A stretch of 7,464 nt of DNA from XYD1-FULL-39-28 sp964539855. Lineage in GTDB: Bacteria > Patescibacteriota > Minisyncoccia > Minisyncoccales > Staskawiczbacteraceae. Below the pieces are notes generated by a model. That model was not told the DNA's origin, searched no databases, and was given only the letters and a program-made list of their open reading frames with translations. Below, piece after piece: positions 1 to 5,120 of this stretch. Numbering within the stretch: the first letter of the stretch is position 1; every line of letters starts with the position of its first letter. The stretch covers positions 1-7,464 of the forward strand of contig CAZIJR010000028.1 of NCBI GenBank assembly GCA_964539855.1. The letters run 5' to 3'. The translations under genes were made by a program, and so were the position numbers.

Positions 1-16
1 CCCCTTTTTTTTGGGT

Positions 17-59
17 TTTAACACCTCAAGCACTGTCTGAGGTGTTGTTTTTTTGGGGT
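17..59 (+). repeat. Hairpin repeat element, copy 1
   Basis: This is the first of three copies of one element. It is identical over 43 nt to 2522-2564 and over about 39 nt to the copy at 5180. It contains a perfect 9-bp stem (AACACCTCA at 20-28, TGAGGTGTT at 38-46), a 9-nt loop AGCACTGTC that is the same in all copies, then G and seven Ts. After position 59 it diverges from the other two copies, which continue with TTGTTTAATGC. The identical loop suggests recent duplication or selection on the loop, since a plain terminator would not need it. Confidence 0.9.
20..54 (+). terminator. Rho-independent terminator of the gene(s) left of the window
   Basis: A 9-bp perfect stem with a 9-nt loop is followed directly by G and seven Ts, which is the intrinsic-terminator layout for plus-strand transcription. 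On the minus strand the hairpin is not followed by a T-run. It presumably ends a plus-strand unit upstream of the window, which cannot be seen. Confidence 0.7.
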
Positions 60-81
60 GAAAGGGGCAGAATAAGATAAT
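53..81 (+). promoter_or_regulatory. Possible promoter of the 94-2491 operon
   Basis: GATAAT at 76-81 resembles a -10 box. TTGGGG at 53-58, at the end of the repeat's T-run, lies 17 nt upstream as a weak -35. Transcription would then begin about 6 nt before the ATG at 94, giving an almost leaderless message, which agrees with the absence of any SD before that start. The match is weak and was judged by eye. Confidence 0.35.
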
Positions 82-93
82 CAATAAAAAAGT

Positions 94-642
94 ATGGCAA
101 TAGAAATAGAATTTCGCGGGCCACTGACAAAAAATGAGTTTCAAAAATTATTGAACTTTTTTCAAAAAGAAGCAGATTTTGTTAAGCGAATGAAAAGAAA
201 AACATTTGTATTTTTTAATAAAGATAAGACGTTGGATTTAAAAGTCAGAACAACCGATGGGGTGCCGGAGATAGTTCTTAAAAAAGGCTTTGCTGGCGCA
301 CGTAGGCGCGAGGAAATAATTATACCGCTTAAAACAGATTCAACAAAAGAGGCCGTAAGAATTTTTTCACTTTTGGGCCACAATAAAGGAATTATTGCCA
401 TAAGAGATAATTATATTTTTAACTATAAAAATATTGAGTTTGCTTTGGTTAGGTGTCCAGGTGGATATTGTTTTTATGAAGCAGAATTAATTAACAACAA
501 AAAAGTAAAAAATCCTGAAAAACACATTGAAGATGTTCTAAAATCATTGAGTTTAAAAGTGTGGTCTGAAAAAGAAGTATATGACTTTATGATGTATTGT
601 AAAAAGAATATCGACGAACACTTTGACTATAAAAATAAATAA
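94..642 (+). CDS. CYTH-domain protein (first of a tandem pair)
   Basis: This 182-residue protein looks like a diverged member of the CYTH / triphosphate tunnel metalloenzyme superfamily, whose members bind a triphosphate and divalent metal inside an eight-stranded barrel. The N-terminal signature is E4-I-E6-F-R8, where the usual ExExK has Arg for Lys. Charged strands typical of the tunnel follow: LDLKVR at 47-52, K63-K64, RRREE at 70-74, R104 and a late ExE pair (E129, E131). The start is the first ATG, 12 nt after a -10-like box, with no SD. A second CYTH gene begins 5 nt after the stop, so the two are cotranscribed paralogues or partners. The substrate cannot be read from sequence; options include tripolyphosphate, thiamine triphosphate or another nucleotide. 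The superfamily call is moderately sure, the activity is not. Confidence 0.7.
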   Translation: MAIEIEFRGPLTKNEFQKLLNFFQKEADFVKRMKRKTFVFFNKDKTLDLKVRTTDGVPEIVLKKGFAGARRREEIIIPLKTDSTKEAVRIFSLLGHNKGIIAIRDNYIFNYKNIEFALVRCPGGYCFYEAELINNKKVKNPEKHIEDVLKSLSLKVWSEKEVYDFMMYCKKNIDEHFDYKNK

Positions 643-647
643 ATAGT

Positions 648-1214
648 ATGAATATAGAAATCGAAGTAAAAATAGCAATAGATAATTTTGACGAGATAAA
701 AGCAAAAGTTACTGGCAAGGGAAAACTAATAAAAGCAATAAATCAGGTTGATGAATATTACATTCCTTCCCACAGGAATTTTTTTGCGCAAAAACCACAC
801 CCAACTGAATGGTTGAGAATAAGAACCAATCCGGACAAAGTGGTTTTTGAGTACGATAAATCAATAAATAAAAAGTCGAATGGCGAACAAGAATATGCCG
901 AAGAATATGAAACAGAGATATCAGATCCAGATGAATTCAGAAAGATTTTAGATTTTTTGGATTTTAAAAAGGTGATTACTGTTGATAAACAAATAGAATA
1001 CTGGGATTGCGGAAATTTTGAAATTGCCTTAGATAGGATAGCCAGCCTCGGTGATTTTATAGAGGTTGAGGCAAGCGGGAGCTTTGAAAATAATGCAGAA
1101 GCCAGAAAGGCCTGCCTTAAATTCTTGGAAGAGCTGGGCATCAAAAACGCCGAGCAAATCCAAATTAACAAAGGTTACCCGGTTCTACTTTTAGAAAAAT
1201 CAAAAAATGACTAA
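648..1214 (+). CDS. CYTH-domain protein (class IV adenylate cyclase / thiamine triphosphatase-like)
   Basis: This 188-residue protein is a clear CYTH-family member. It shows the ExExK signature (E4-I-E6-V-K8), LRIR at 56-59 with the two tunnel arginines, YETE at 88-91 region, R130 and the late FIEVEA strand (E139, E141), all in the order expected for the barrel. Known family members make cAMP from ATP (class IV cyclase, CyaB), hydrolyse thiamine triphosphate, or cleave inorganic tripolyphosphate. Sequence alone does not decide among these. It starts 5 nt after the previous CYTH gene and its stop overlaps the next start by 8 nt, so translation is probably coupled to the pyrophosphatase-family gene. 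A cyclase would release pyrophosphate, which the next gene product could remove, but that link is only inference. Confidence 0.85.
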   Translation: MNIEIEVKIAIDNFDEIKAKVTGKGKLIKAINQVDEYYIPSHRNFFAQKPHPTEWLRIRTNPDKVVFEYDKSINKKSNGEQEYAEEYETEISDPDEFRKILDFLDFKKVITVDKQIEYWDCGNFEIALDRIASLGDFIEVEASGSFENNAEARKACLKFLEELGIKNAEQIQINKGYPVLLLEKSKND

Positions 1215-1554
1215 AACTTACGCCACTAAATTTTTGGGTAAAACCGTAAAGATAAAAATAAACCGTCCTCTTGGCTCAAAGCATCCAAAGCACGGTTTTG
1301 TTTACGAAGTAAATTATGGTTTCGTGCCAGATACAAAAGCTCCGGACGGAGAAGAAATTGACGCGTATCTTTTAGGCATAAATGAGCCGGTAAAAAAGTT
1401 CACAGGAAAATGCATAGCTATAATACACAGATTAGATGACAATGACGATAAATTAGTAATTGTCCCGGAAAATTATCATGAAATAAGCGACGAGGAAATA
1501 TTGAAGTCAGTTAACTTTCAGGAGCAATGGTTTGATGCGGTAGTAATTAGATAA
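1207..1554 (+). CDS. Short inorganic pyrophosphatase-family protein
   Basis: The 115-residue protein matches the core of family I soluble pyrophosphatases: RPLGSKHPKHG at 20-30, VNYGFVP at 35-41, the metal-binding DGEEID at 47-52 (compare DGDPVD in E. coli Ppa) and HRLDDNDDKLVIVP at 74-87, which carries the second acidic cluster and the conserved Lys after it. It is far shorter than the roughly 175 residues of E. coli Ppa. The N-terminal strand has Lys where Ppa has its first catalytic Glu, and the segment with further phosphate-binding Lys/Arg residues is missing. It therefore belongs to a compact subfamily and may hydrolyse pyrophosphate or a related phosphoanhydride. Its start overlaps the preceding CYTH gene by 8 nt. 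Confidence 0.8.
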   Translation: MTKTYATKFLGKTVKIKINRPLGSKHPKHGFVYEVNYGFVPDTKAPDGEEIDAYLLGINEPVKKFTGKCIAIIHRLDDNDDKLVIVPENYHEISDEEILKSVNFQEQWFDAVVIR

Positions 1555-1574
1555 AATTTATTATAAATAATTTT

Positions 1575-1988
1575 ATGCAAAAAAGGGTCAGAGCAATAAT
1601 TATTAAAGATAACAAGCTTCTGACGATAAAGAGGACTAAGCCCGAAGGCACCTTCTGGGTTTTTCCTGGCGGTGGAGTGGAGAAAGGAGAAACAAATGAA
1701 AAAGCTCTAATTAGAGAGTTGAAAGAGGAGTTGGGTGCGGAGATTCTAGTTAAGAACTTATTTTTAGAAATAGATTCAGAAAAAGTAGAGACGTTTGGCC
1801 AAAGAGAATATTTTTATCTTTGTGAAATAAAAGGTGGCAAGCTGGGCTCTGGCGACGGGCCAGAGTTTCAAAAAGATTCCCCATATATTGGCAAATATGA
1901 TATTGAGTGGATTAATGCCAACGATTTGAAAAATATTGATTTGCGCCCGCCCGAGGTTAAAGATTTAATTTGTAAAAAGTATTCATGA
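1575..1988 (+). CDS. Nudix hydrolase
   Basis: This 137-residue protein has a perfect Nudix box, G-x5-E-x7-R-E-L-x-E-E-x-G, starting at the second Gly pair of FPGGGVEKGE and ending ELKEELGA (roughly residues 32-55). Nudix enzymes hydrolyse nucleoside diphosphates linked to another group, with the box holding the catalytic Mg2+ ions. The N-terminal strand (KRVRAIIIKDNKLLTIKR) is typical of the family. The length suits a single-domain enzyme such as an ADP-ribose or modified-nucleotide pyrophosphatase; the substrate is not determinable here. It begins 20 nt after the pyrophosphatase gene with no visible SD, and its stop overlaps the next ATG (ATGA), so it is part of the same operon. Confidence 0.9.
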   Translation: MQKRVRAIIIKDNKLLTIKRTKPEGTFWVFPGGGVEKGETNEKALIRELKEELGAEILVKNLFLEIDSEKVETFGQREYFYLCEIKGGKLGSGDGPEFQKDSPYIGKYDIEWINANDLKNIDLRPPEVKDLICKKYS

Positions 1989-2491
1989 AAAAGATTATGT
2001 TGGACGTGAAACCTTTTCAGGAGACTCTAAGCGCAGATATGTGCGGGCCGGCAAGCCTTAAAATAGTTTTGGACTATTATGGCATTGAAAAGTCAGAAGA
2101 TGAGCTTGCCAAACTCTGTAGGCTTAAAAAGGGTTTGGGAATTGACGACAAAGGTATAAAAACTGTCGCAGAAAAACTCAGCTTTAAGATAAAGATAAAA
2201 AACAACAGCAGTTTCAAGGATATAAAAAATTGGCTCAAAAAAGATGTGCCTGTAATAGTGGATTGGTTTACAAAGGGCAGAAATGATTACCCGGAATCAG
2301 AAACGGCTGACGGTCACTACTCGGTGGTGATGGGATTAGACGATAAATTTATCTACCTTCAAGACCCGGAACTGGGAGCAATGAGAAAAATTGAAAGAAA
2401 TGATTTTATGCGGGTTTGGTTTGATTTCAAAGGACAATATTTAAAACCAAACGAGCTAATCATCCGGCAAATTATCGCGATATATAAATAA
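1985..2491 (+). CDS. Stand-alone C39-like cysteine peptidase
   Basis: The 168-residue protein has the papain-like C39 layout: Q12 upstream, then MCGPASLKIVLDYYG with nucleophile C20, DGHYSVVMG with catalytic H111, and LQDPELG with D127. In the family C39 domains cut double-glycine leaders when fused to peptide ABC exporters, but free-standing C39-like proteins also occur with other or unknown roles. There is no signal peptide and no transmembrane segment, so it is probably cytoplasmic. The start overlaps the Nudix stop by 4 nt and the gene closes the operon just before the hairpin terminator. A RiPP precursor lies 250 nt downstream, but beyond the terminator and with its own promoter, so a shared job is possible but not shown. 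Confidence 0.8.
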   Translation: MKKIMLDVKPFQETLSADMCGPASLKIVLDYYGIEKSEDELAKLCRLKKGLGIDDKGIKTVAEKLSFKIKIKNNSSFKDIKNWLKKDVPVIVDWFTKGRNDYPESETADGHYSVVMGLDDKFIYLQDPELGAMRKIERNDFMRVWFDFKGQYLKPNELIIRQIIAIYK

Positions 2492-2521
2492 AGACATAGA
2501 ATTTTTGTCCTTATTAAGAAT

Positions 2522-2575
2522 TTTAACACCTCAAGCACTGTCTGAGGTGTTGTTTTTTTGGGGTTTGTTTAATGC
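2522..2575 (+). repeat. Hairpin repeat element, copy 2 (left boundary of the RiPP cassette)
   Basis: This copy matches 5180-5233 at 53 of 54 positions, the single difference being G2561 against T5219. The extra 11 nt after the shared core (TTGTTTAATGC) are present in copies 2 and 3 but absent from copy 1. Similarity weakens but continues a little further (TAAAAACGGTAT against TAAAAGTGGTAT). The two copies bracket the whole peptide cassette as direct repeats. Confidence 0.9.
2525..2559 (+). terminator. Rho-independent terminator of the CYTH-PPase-Nudix-C39 operon
   Basis: The 9-bp stem and T7 run of repeat copy 2 lie 33 nt after the stop codon of the C39-like gene on the same strand. This is the natural end of the five-gene operon and would separate it from the peptide cassette. 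Confidence 0.8.
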
Positions 2576-2634
2576 AAAAAATAAAAACGGTATTTTTTTA
2601 GATAATGTCTTTTGCGCTGTTTTGGACGAAAAAC

Positions 2635-2674
2635 TTGACAAATTTATTAGGTTTTGTAATGTGTAATTAGTACG
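2635..2674 (+). promoter_or_regulatory. Promoter of the RiPP precursor gene
   Basis: A consensus -35 TTGACA at 2635-2640 is followed by overlapping -10-like TGTAAT boxes at 2655-2660 and 2662-2667. The second is part of an 11-nt stretch TAATTAGTACG (2664-2674) that recurs exactly at the matching place in the maturase promoter, where TTGACT also lies about 21-22 nt upstream of the -10. The first box gives a 14-nt spacer and the second a 21-nt spacer, so neither is a textbook sigma-70 fit; an activator or special sigma use is possible. Transcription is expected to begin near 2673, leaving a leader of about 70 nt. Confidence 0.6.
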
Positions 2675-2692
2675 CTGGGAATTGTTTTCAGC
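2674..2692 (+). promoter_or_regulatory. 5' leader hairpin / dyad of the precursor mRNA
   Basis: GCTGGGAA at 2674-2681 can pair with TTTTCAGC at 2685-2692 across a 3-nt loop, giving 8 pairs of which two are G-U. It lies right at the predicted 5' end of the transcript. The maturase promoter has a palindrome of nearly the same size in the same place, so it may protect the mRNA 5' end or be part of a regulator site. Confidence 0.4.
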
Positions 2693-2723
2693 TCTGCCAA
2701 GTGGCACCTTTAGAATATCAGAG

Positions 2724-2733
2724 AAAGGAGGTG
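2724..2733 (+). promoter_or_regulatory. Very strong Shine-Dalgarno of the precursor gene
   Basis: AAAGGAGGTG is fully complementary to the canonical anti-SD and lies 8 nt before the ATG at 2742. It fixes the start of the precursor there and excludes the upstream in-frame ATG at 2682-2684. Nearly all other genes in the window have no SD, so this one predicts unusually strong translation. Confidence 0.9.
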
Positions 2734-2741
2734 AAAAAAAG

Positions 2742-2894
2742 ATGAAGAGCAACAATGATGTTGCGAAGATGCAAGCCAAGACTGATCATCAGCCCGTTGG
2801 CAAGCGTATCGTTGATAGCATTAAGGATCTGGCCAAGCGGCAACAGGCCGGATGCTACAACGACAGCTCCGGCGGTGGCTACACCGACAATTAG
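2742..2894 (+). CDS. Probable RiPP precursor peptide with two Y-x-D core motifs
   Basis: This 50-residue peptide is probably the substrate of the neighbouring radical SAM/SPASM enzyme. Residues 1-36 form a charged leader with a likely helix (VGKRIVDSIKDLAKRQQ, 19-35). The C-terminal 14 residues, G-C-Y-N-D-S-S-G-G-G-Y-T-D-N, are small and glycine-rich, with two Tyr-x-Asp triplets (Y39-N-D41 and Y47-T-D49) and a single Cys38. Such a leader plus repetitive aromatic core is typical of peptides crosslinked by SPASM enzymes of the XyeB/GrrM/FxsB type, which join an aromatic ring to the residue two positions on. The start is set by the perfect SD. GC content is about 56% by hand count over 2761-2880, far above the neighbouring AT-rich genes. 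No family name is recognised. The precursor role rests on context and composition; sactipeptide-type chemistry at Cys38 is an alternative. Confidence 0.75.
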   Translation: MKSNNDVAKMQAKTDHQPVGKRIVDSIKDLAKRQQAGCYNDSSGGGYTDN

Positions 2895-2920
2895 GTTGGC
2901 GAAACTGCGGACGTCAGCTA

Positions 2921-2951
2921 AGCCCCAGCACTTGAATAAAGTGCTGGGGCT
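2921..2951 (+). terminator. Strong hairpin (attenuator) between precursor and metalloprotease genes
   Basis: A perfect 13-bp GC-rich stem (2921-2933 with 2939-2951) closes a 5-nt loop GAATA. It is followed by GTATTATTATATAAT and not by a clean T-run, so termination is probably partial. Its place directly after the precursor stop and 16 nt before the next ATG fits an attenuator that gives many precursor transcripts and few for the enzyme downstream. It may also shield the 3' end of the short precursor mRNA. Confidence 0.75.
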
Positions 2952-2967
2952 GTATTATTATATAATA

Positions 2968-3945
2968 ATGAGATTAATTTTTAAAATATCCAAATTAGAT
3001 AATTTGTATTTCTTTGTTTCTAATCTGACGGAATTCCATTTTTCATGCCGAAAGCATTTTAATAAAGATTGGATATCGGCTGACGGAGATTTAAGCCAAA
3101 AAGAAAAAAGAGCCATAAATGACATTAAGCCTATTTTTAAAAAATACGGTTTTATCGTCAAGAACAACAGATCCCTTTATCTTGGAAAATATTTTTATTG
3201 CCCGAGCGACAAGGATAAATGGGATAGCGTTAAGGAATATTTGTCGCCCTCAGAATACAAAAAATTTGTCGACGGCTTTAAAATATTAGAGCCACGTTTT
3301 AATAGAATTTATAACGAAGATTTATTAAAAAAATGGAAAGCTGCCCTTGAGCAGGAATTAAACAGCAAAAGATTTATTGATTTATATAACTCAACAGAAA
3401 GATTTTTGAGGCCAAAAAAAGATGAGTTATTTTTGAATATTCACCTTTTAATTTCACCTTCACTAGCAAATACCGCTTCTGGAGGAGCAAATTTAGGGAA
3501 TAAAGACATAACATTGGAAGTCCCCGTATTTAATCTGACTGCGGAACAAGTAGAATTGGCAGCTGGTATTTTGCTACACGAATTGGCTCATATATGGTTT
3601 GAAAATAATTCTAACTATGCAACTGGAAAAAAACTATCAGGAAAAAATTTCTCTTTAATAAAAGAGGTGATAATTGATAGCATTTCGCCTTCAGGCTTTC
3701 CATCTCAGTTATATTCAAAAAACAGCGATCCGTTCAAGTGGTATTTGCTTCATAATATAGCAAATGGCAAGGAATCTTTTGAGAGCTTCAAAAATAATGG
3801 AAAGACAGATTACCAAAAATTGAAAGCATACATGGTTTGGCTCATCTATCCTTTGGTTGCATTATACTTTTTGAAAAAGAAGAAACTAGATAGCGAATTT
3901 ATTAAAGCGGTGATAAGAGTAATAAAAAAACGGGCTACACGGTAG
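2968..3945 (+). CDS. HExxH putative zinc metalloprotease of the RiPP cassette
   Basis: The 325-residue protein carries a zinc-binding H-E-L-A-H at 204-208 within LLHELAHIWFE, and 25 residues later E233-V-I-I-D237, a good third ligand in gluzincin fashion (HExxH then ExxxD). Residues 1-160 are mostly charged and predicted soluble; 287-302 (AYMVWLIYPLVALYFL) is hydrophobic and could be a buried helix or one membrane segment. No signal peptide is apparent. The ATG at 2968 is chosen because a longer in-frame reading from 2755 would overlap the precursor in another frame and run through the hairpin. No SD is visible. It lies 73 nt behind the precursor on the same strand, so removal of the leader is the likely task, though this is inference. 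The gene is AT-rich (28% GC at 3301-3360), unlike the precursor and the maturase. Confidence 0.75.
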   Translation: MRLIFKISKLDNLYFFVSNLTEFHFSCRKHFNKDWISADGDLSQKEKRAINDIKPIFKKYGFIVKNNRSLYLGKYFYCPSDKDKWDSVKEYLSPSEYKKFVDGFKILEPRFNRIYNEDLLKKWKAALEQELNSKRFIDLYNSTERFLRPKKDELFLNIHLLISPSLANTASGGANLGNKDITLEVPVFNLTAEQVELAAGILLHELAHIWFENNSNYATGKKLSGKNFSLIKEVIIDSISPSGFPSQLYSKNSDPFKWYLLHNIANGKESFESFKNNGKTDYQKLKAYMVWLIYPLVALYFLKKKKLDSEFIKAVIRVIKKRATR

Positions 3946-3953
3946 CTCGTTTG
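3924..3953. terminator. Bidirectional terminator between convergent genes
   Basis: CGGGCTAC at 3931-3938 pairs with GTAGCTCG at 3942-3949 (one G-U on the plus strand, one A-C mismatch on the minus strand) around a 3-nt loop. On the minus strand it is followed by seven Ts (complement of 3924-3930), a good terminator for the maturase gene; on the plus strand a weaker TTTGCTTT follows. It overlaps the last codons and the stop of the metalloprotease gene. Confidence 0.7.
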
Positions 3954-3980
3954 CTTTAGGCCATGTCAAAGCATAGTTTT

Positions 3981-5075
3981 TTAAACACTCTCGATGACTT
4001 GCCTAAGCCTAAGAAAGATTTCTTTTTTAGCATCGCAAAAAATATTACGAACCCATGCCCCGTTTTTCTCTGAATAAGAGTATTTGGGGCAATGGTTGTG
4101 GCAGTTTTTCAACCATTCACAACCACTGCACAGGGATCTGCTTTTCTGAAGACCGGAGAGGAGTTGAAAAAATACTTTACTTTGAAAAATTTCCTCCCAT
4201 GTGTTATCTGCAATGTTTCCAAACTTATAGCTTTGATGTGATAAGCTGTCGCAGGGACCAACAATCCCGTCAAACTCAACTTTCGGGCAAAGCCAGCATT
4301 TTCCAGAGAACTCGCACAGGGAAGGCTTCCCTCCGACAATACCAACCATCATTTGCGCCAGGTTTCTAATGGAAATCGAAGGGTCGTCTCTCTCGAGCCA
4401 AACTTCCAATATTCCAATCATAAACTGCGAAAATTCTCTGGGAGAAACAGAGAACTTTGTTGGTTCTCCTGTGGGAGAGAGTTCGTAGCACGGCTTAAGA
4501 AGGAACCTTTTTATCCCCGCGTTTGCGAAGAAATCGAAGATTTTTCTTTCTTGGCCAAGGGAAGCCCTGGTGACCAAAGCAATGGCGCTCGGATAGATGT
4601 TAACGTCATGAAGTCTTTCTAAACCAATCATCACAGTTCTAAAACTTCCTTGCCCATTGCTGAATACACGGCAGCTATTTTGCACTTCTTCTGGTCCATC
4701 GAGACTAATTCCAACCTCAAATTTGTTTTGGGCAAAAAATTCTGCCCATTCTTTTGAGATTAGGGTCGCGTTTGTTTGGATGTGATTCTCTATCTTTTTG
4801 CCATCTTGCAATCCTTCTTCAATCGATAGAATCCTTTTGTATAAATCCATGCCAGCCAACATTGGCTCACCCCCATGCCAAATAAACTGCACAGGGTCTA
4901 GATCGGAAAAAGCCAAAGTTTTTGCGATAAGTTCCGTTAGGACTTTCTCGCTCATGACTTTGATCTCTCCCTGATCTTCCAGATGGTAATAGCAATATAA
5001 GCATCTCATATTGCACGCGTTGGACACAATCTTTATAATCGGGACCATTTTTCTAATATCTTGCGGGGTTTCCAT
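3981..5075 (-). CDS. Radical SAM/SPASM peptide maturase
   Basis: This 364-residue enzyme has a radical SAM domain with the 4Fe-4S motif C21-N-M-R-C25-L-Y-C28, followed by WHGGEP (67-71 region, SAM amino-group contact), QTNATLI at 100-106 and SLDGP at 124-128, the order seen in the anaerobic sulfatase maturase-like branch. The C-terminal SPASM domain is complete: C254, C260, C263, then G270-x4-C275, then C316-x2-C319-x5-C325-x3-C329, and C347, enough for two auxiliary Fe-S clusters. Such enzymes install crosslinks or epimerisations on RiPP precursors. No separate RRE domain is evident. It runs convergently to the precursor/protease pair, and its promoter shares an 11-bp motif with the precursor promoter. 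GC is near 48-50% in hand-counted lines, well above the window average, pointing to transfer. The precise reaction is unknown; cyclophane formation is favoured from the core sequence. Confidence 0.92.
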   Translation of the reverse strand: METPQDIRKMVPIIKIVSNACNMRCLYCYYHLEDQGEIKVMSEKVLTELIAKTLAFSDLDPVQFIWHGGEPMLAGMDLYKRILSIEEGLQDGKKIENHIQTNATLISKEWAEFFAQNKFEVGISLDGPEEVQNSCRVFSNGQGSFRTVMIGLERLHDVNIYPSAIALVTRASLGQERKIFDFFANAGIKRFLLKPCYELSPTGEPTKFSVSPREFSQFMIGILEVWLERDDPSISIRNLAQMMVGIVGGKPSLCEFSGKCWLCPKVEFDGIVGPCDSLSHQSYKFGNIADNTWEEIFQSKVFFQLLSGLQKSRSLCSGCEWLKNCHNHCPKYSYSEKNGAWVRNIFCDAKKEIFLRLRQVIESV

Positions 5076-5081
5076 TTTAAT

Positions 5082-5087
5082 CTCCTT
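5082..5087 (-). promoter_or_regulatory. Shine-Dalgarno of the radical SAM gene
   Basis: AAGGAG on the minus strand lies 6 nt before the ATG ending at 5075, supporting that start. Only this gene and the precursor have clear SDs in the window. Confidence 0.85.
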
Positions 5088-5103
5088 TTTTTTGATTGGG
5101 AAA

Positions 5104-5120
5104 GGATAGAAATTCTATCC
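5104..5120 (-). promoter_or_regulatory. 17-bp palindrome at the maturase transcription start
   Basis: GGATAGAA-A-TTCTATCC is a perfect inverted repeat of 8-bp arms around one base. On the minus strand it begins about where transcription should start, 6 nt after the -10 box. It may be an operator bound by a dimeric regulator, or act as an RNA hairpin (6-bp stem, 5-nt loop) at the 5' end of the message. Confidence 0.55.

Noticed and set aside
2695..2706. Short dyad TGCCA-AG-TGGCA in the precursor leader as an operator.
   Set aside because: The arms are only 5 bp and there is no counterpart in the maturase leader; chance is a sufficient explanation.
2682..2741. Longer precursor peptide starting at 2682.
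   Set aside because: That ATG lies in the leader hairpin and has no SD, while AAAGGAGGT sits 9-10 nt before the ATG at 2742.
2531..2779. Minus-strand 82-codon frame over the repeat and the precursor promoter.
   Set aside because: It reads through a terminator hairpin and promoter elements and gives low-complexity sequence with no recognisable features.
2755..2967. Longer N-terminus for the metalloprotease, reading from the ATG at 2755.
   Set aside because: It would overlap the precursor gene in another frame and translate through the 13-bp hairpin; its 71 extra residues look like out-of-frame sequence and it has no SD. The start at 2968 gives a coherent protein.
4055..4622. Plus-strand and alternative minus-strand reading frames inside the radical SAM gene.
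   Set aside because: They are antisense or frame-shifted shadows of a gene whose Fe-S and SPASM motifs are complete, and they show no domain features.
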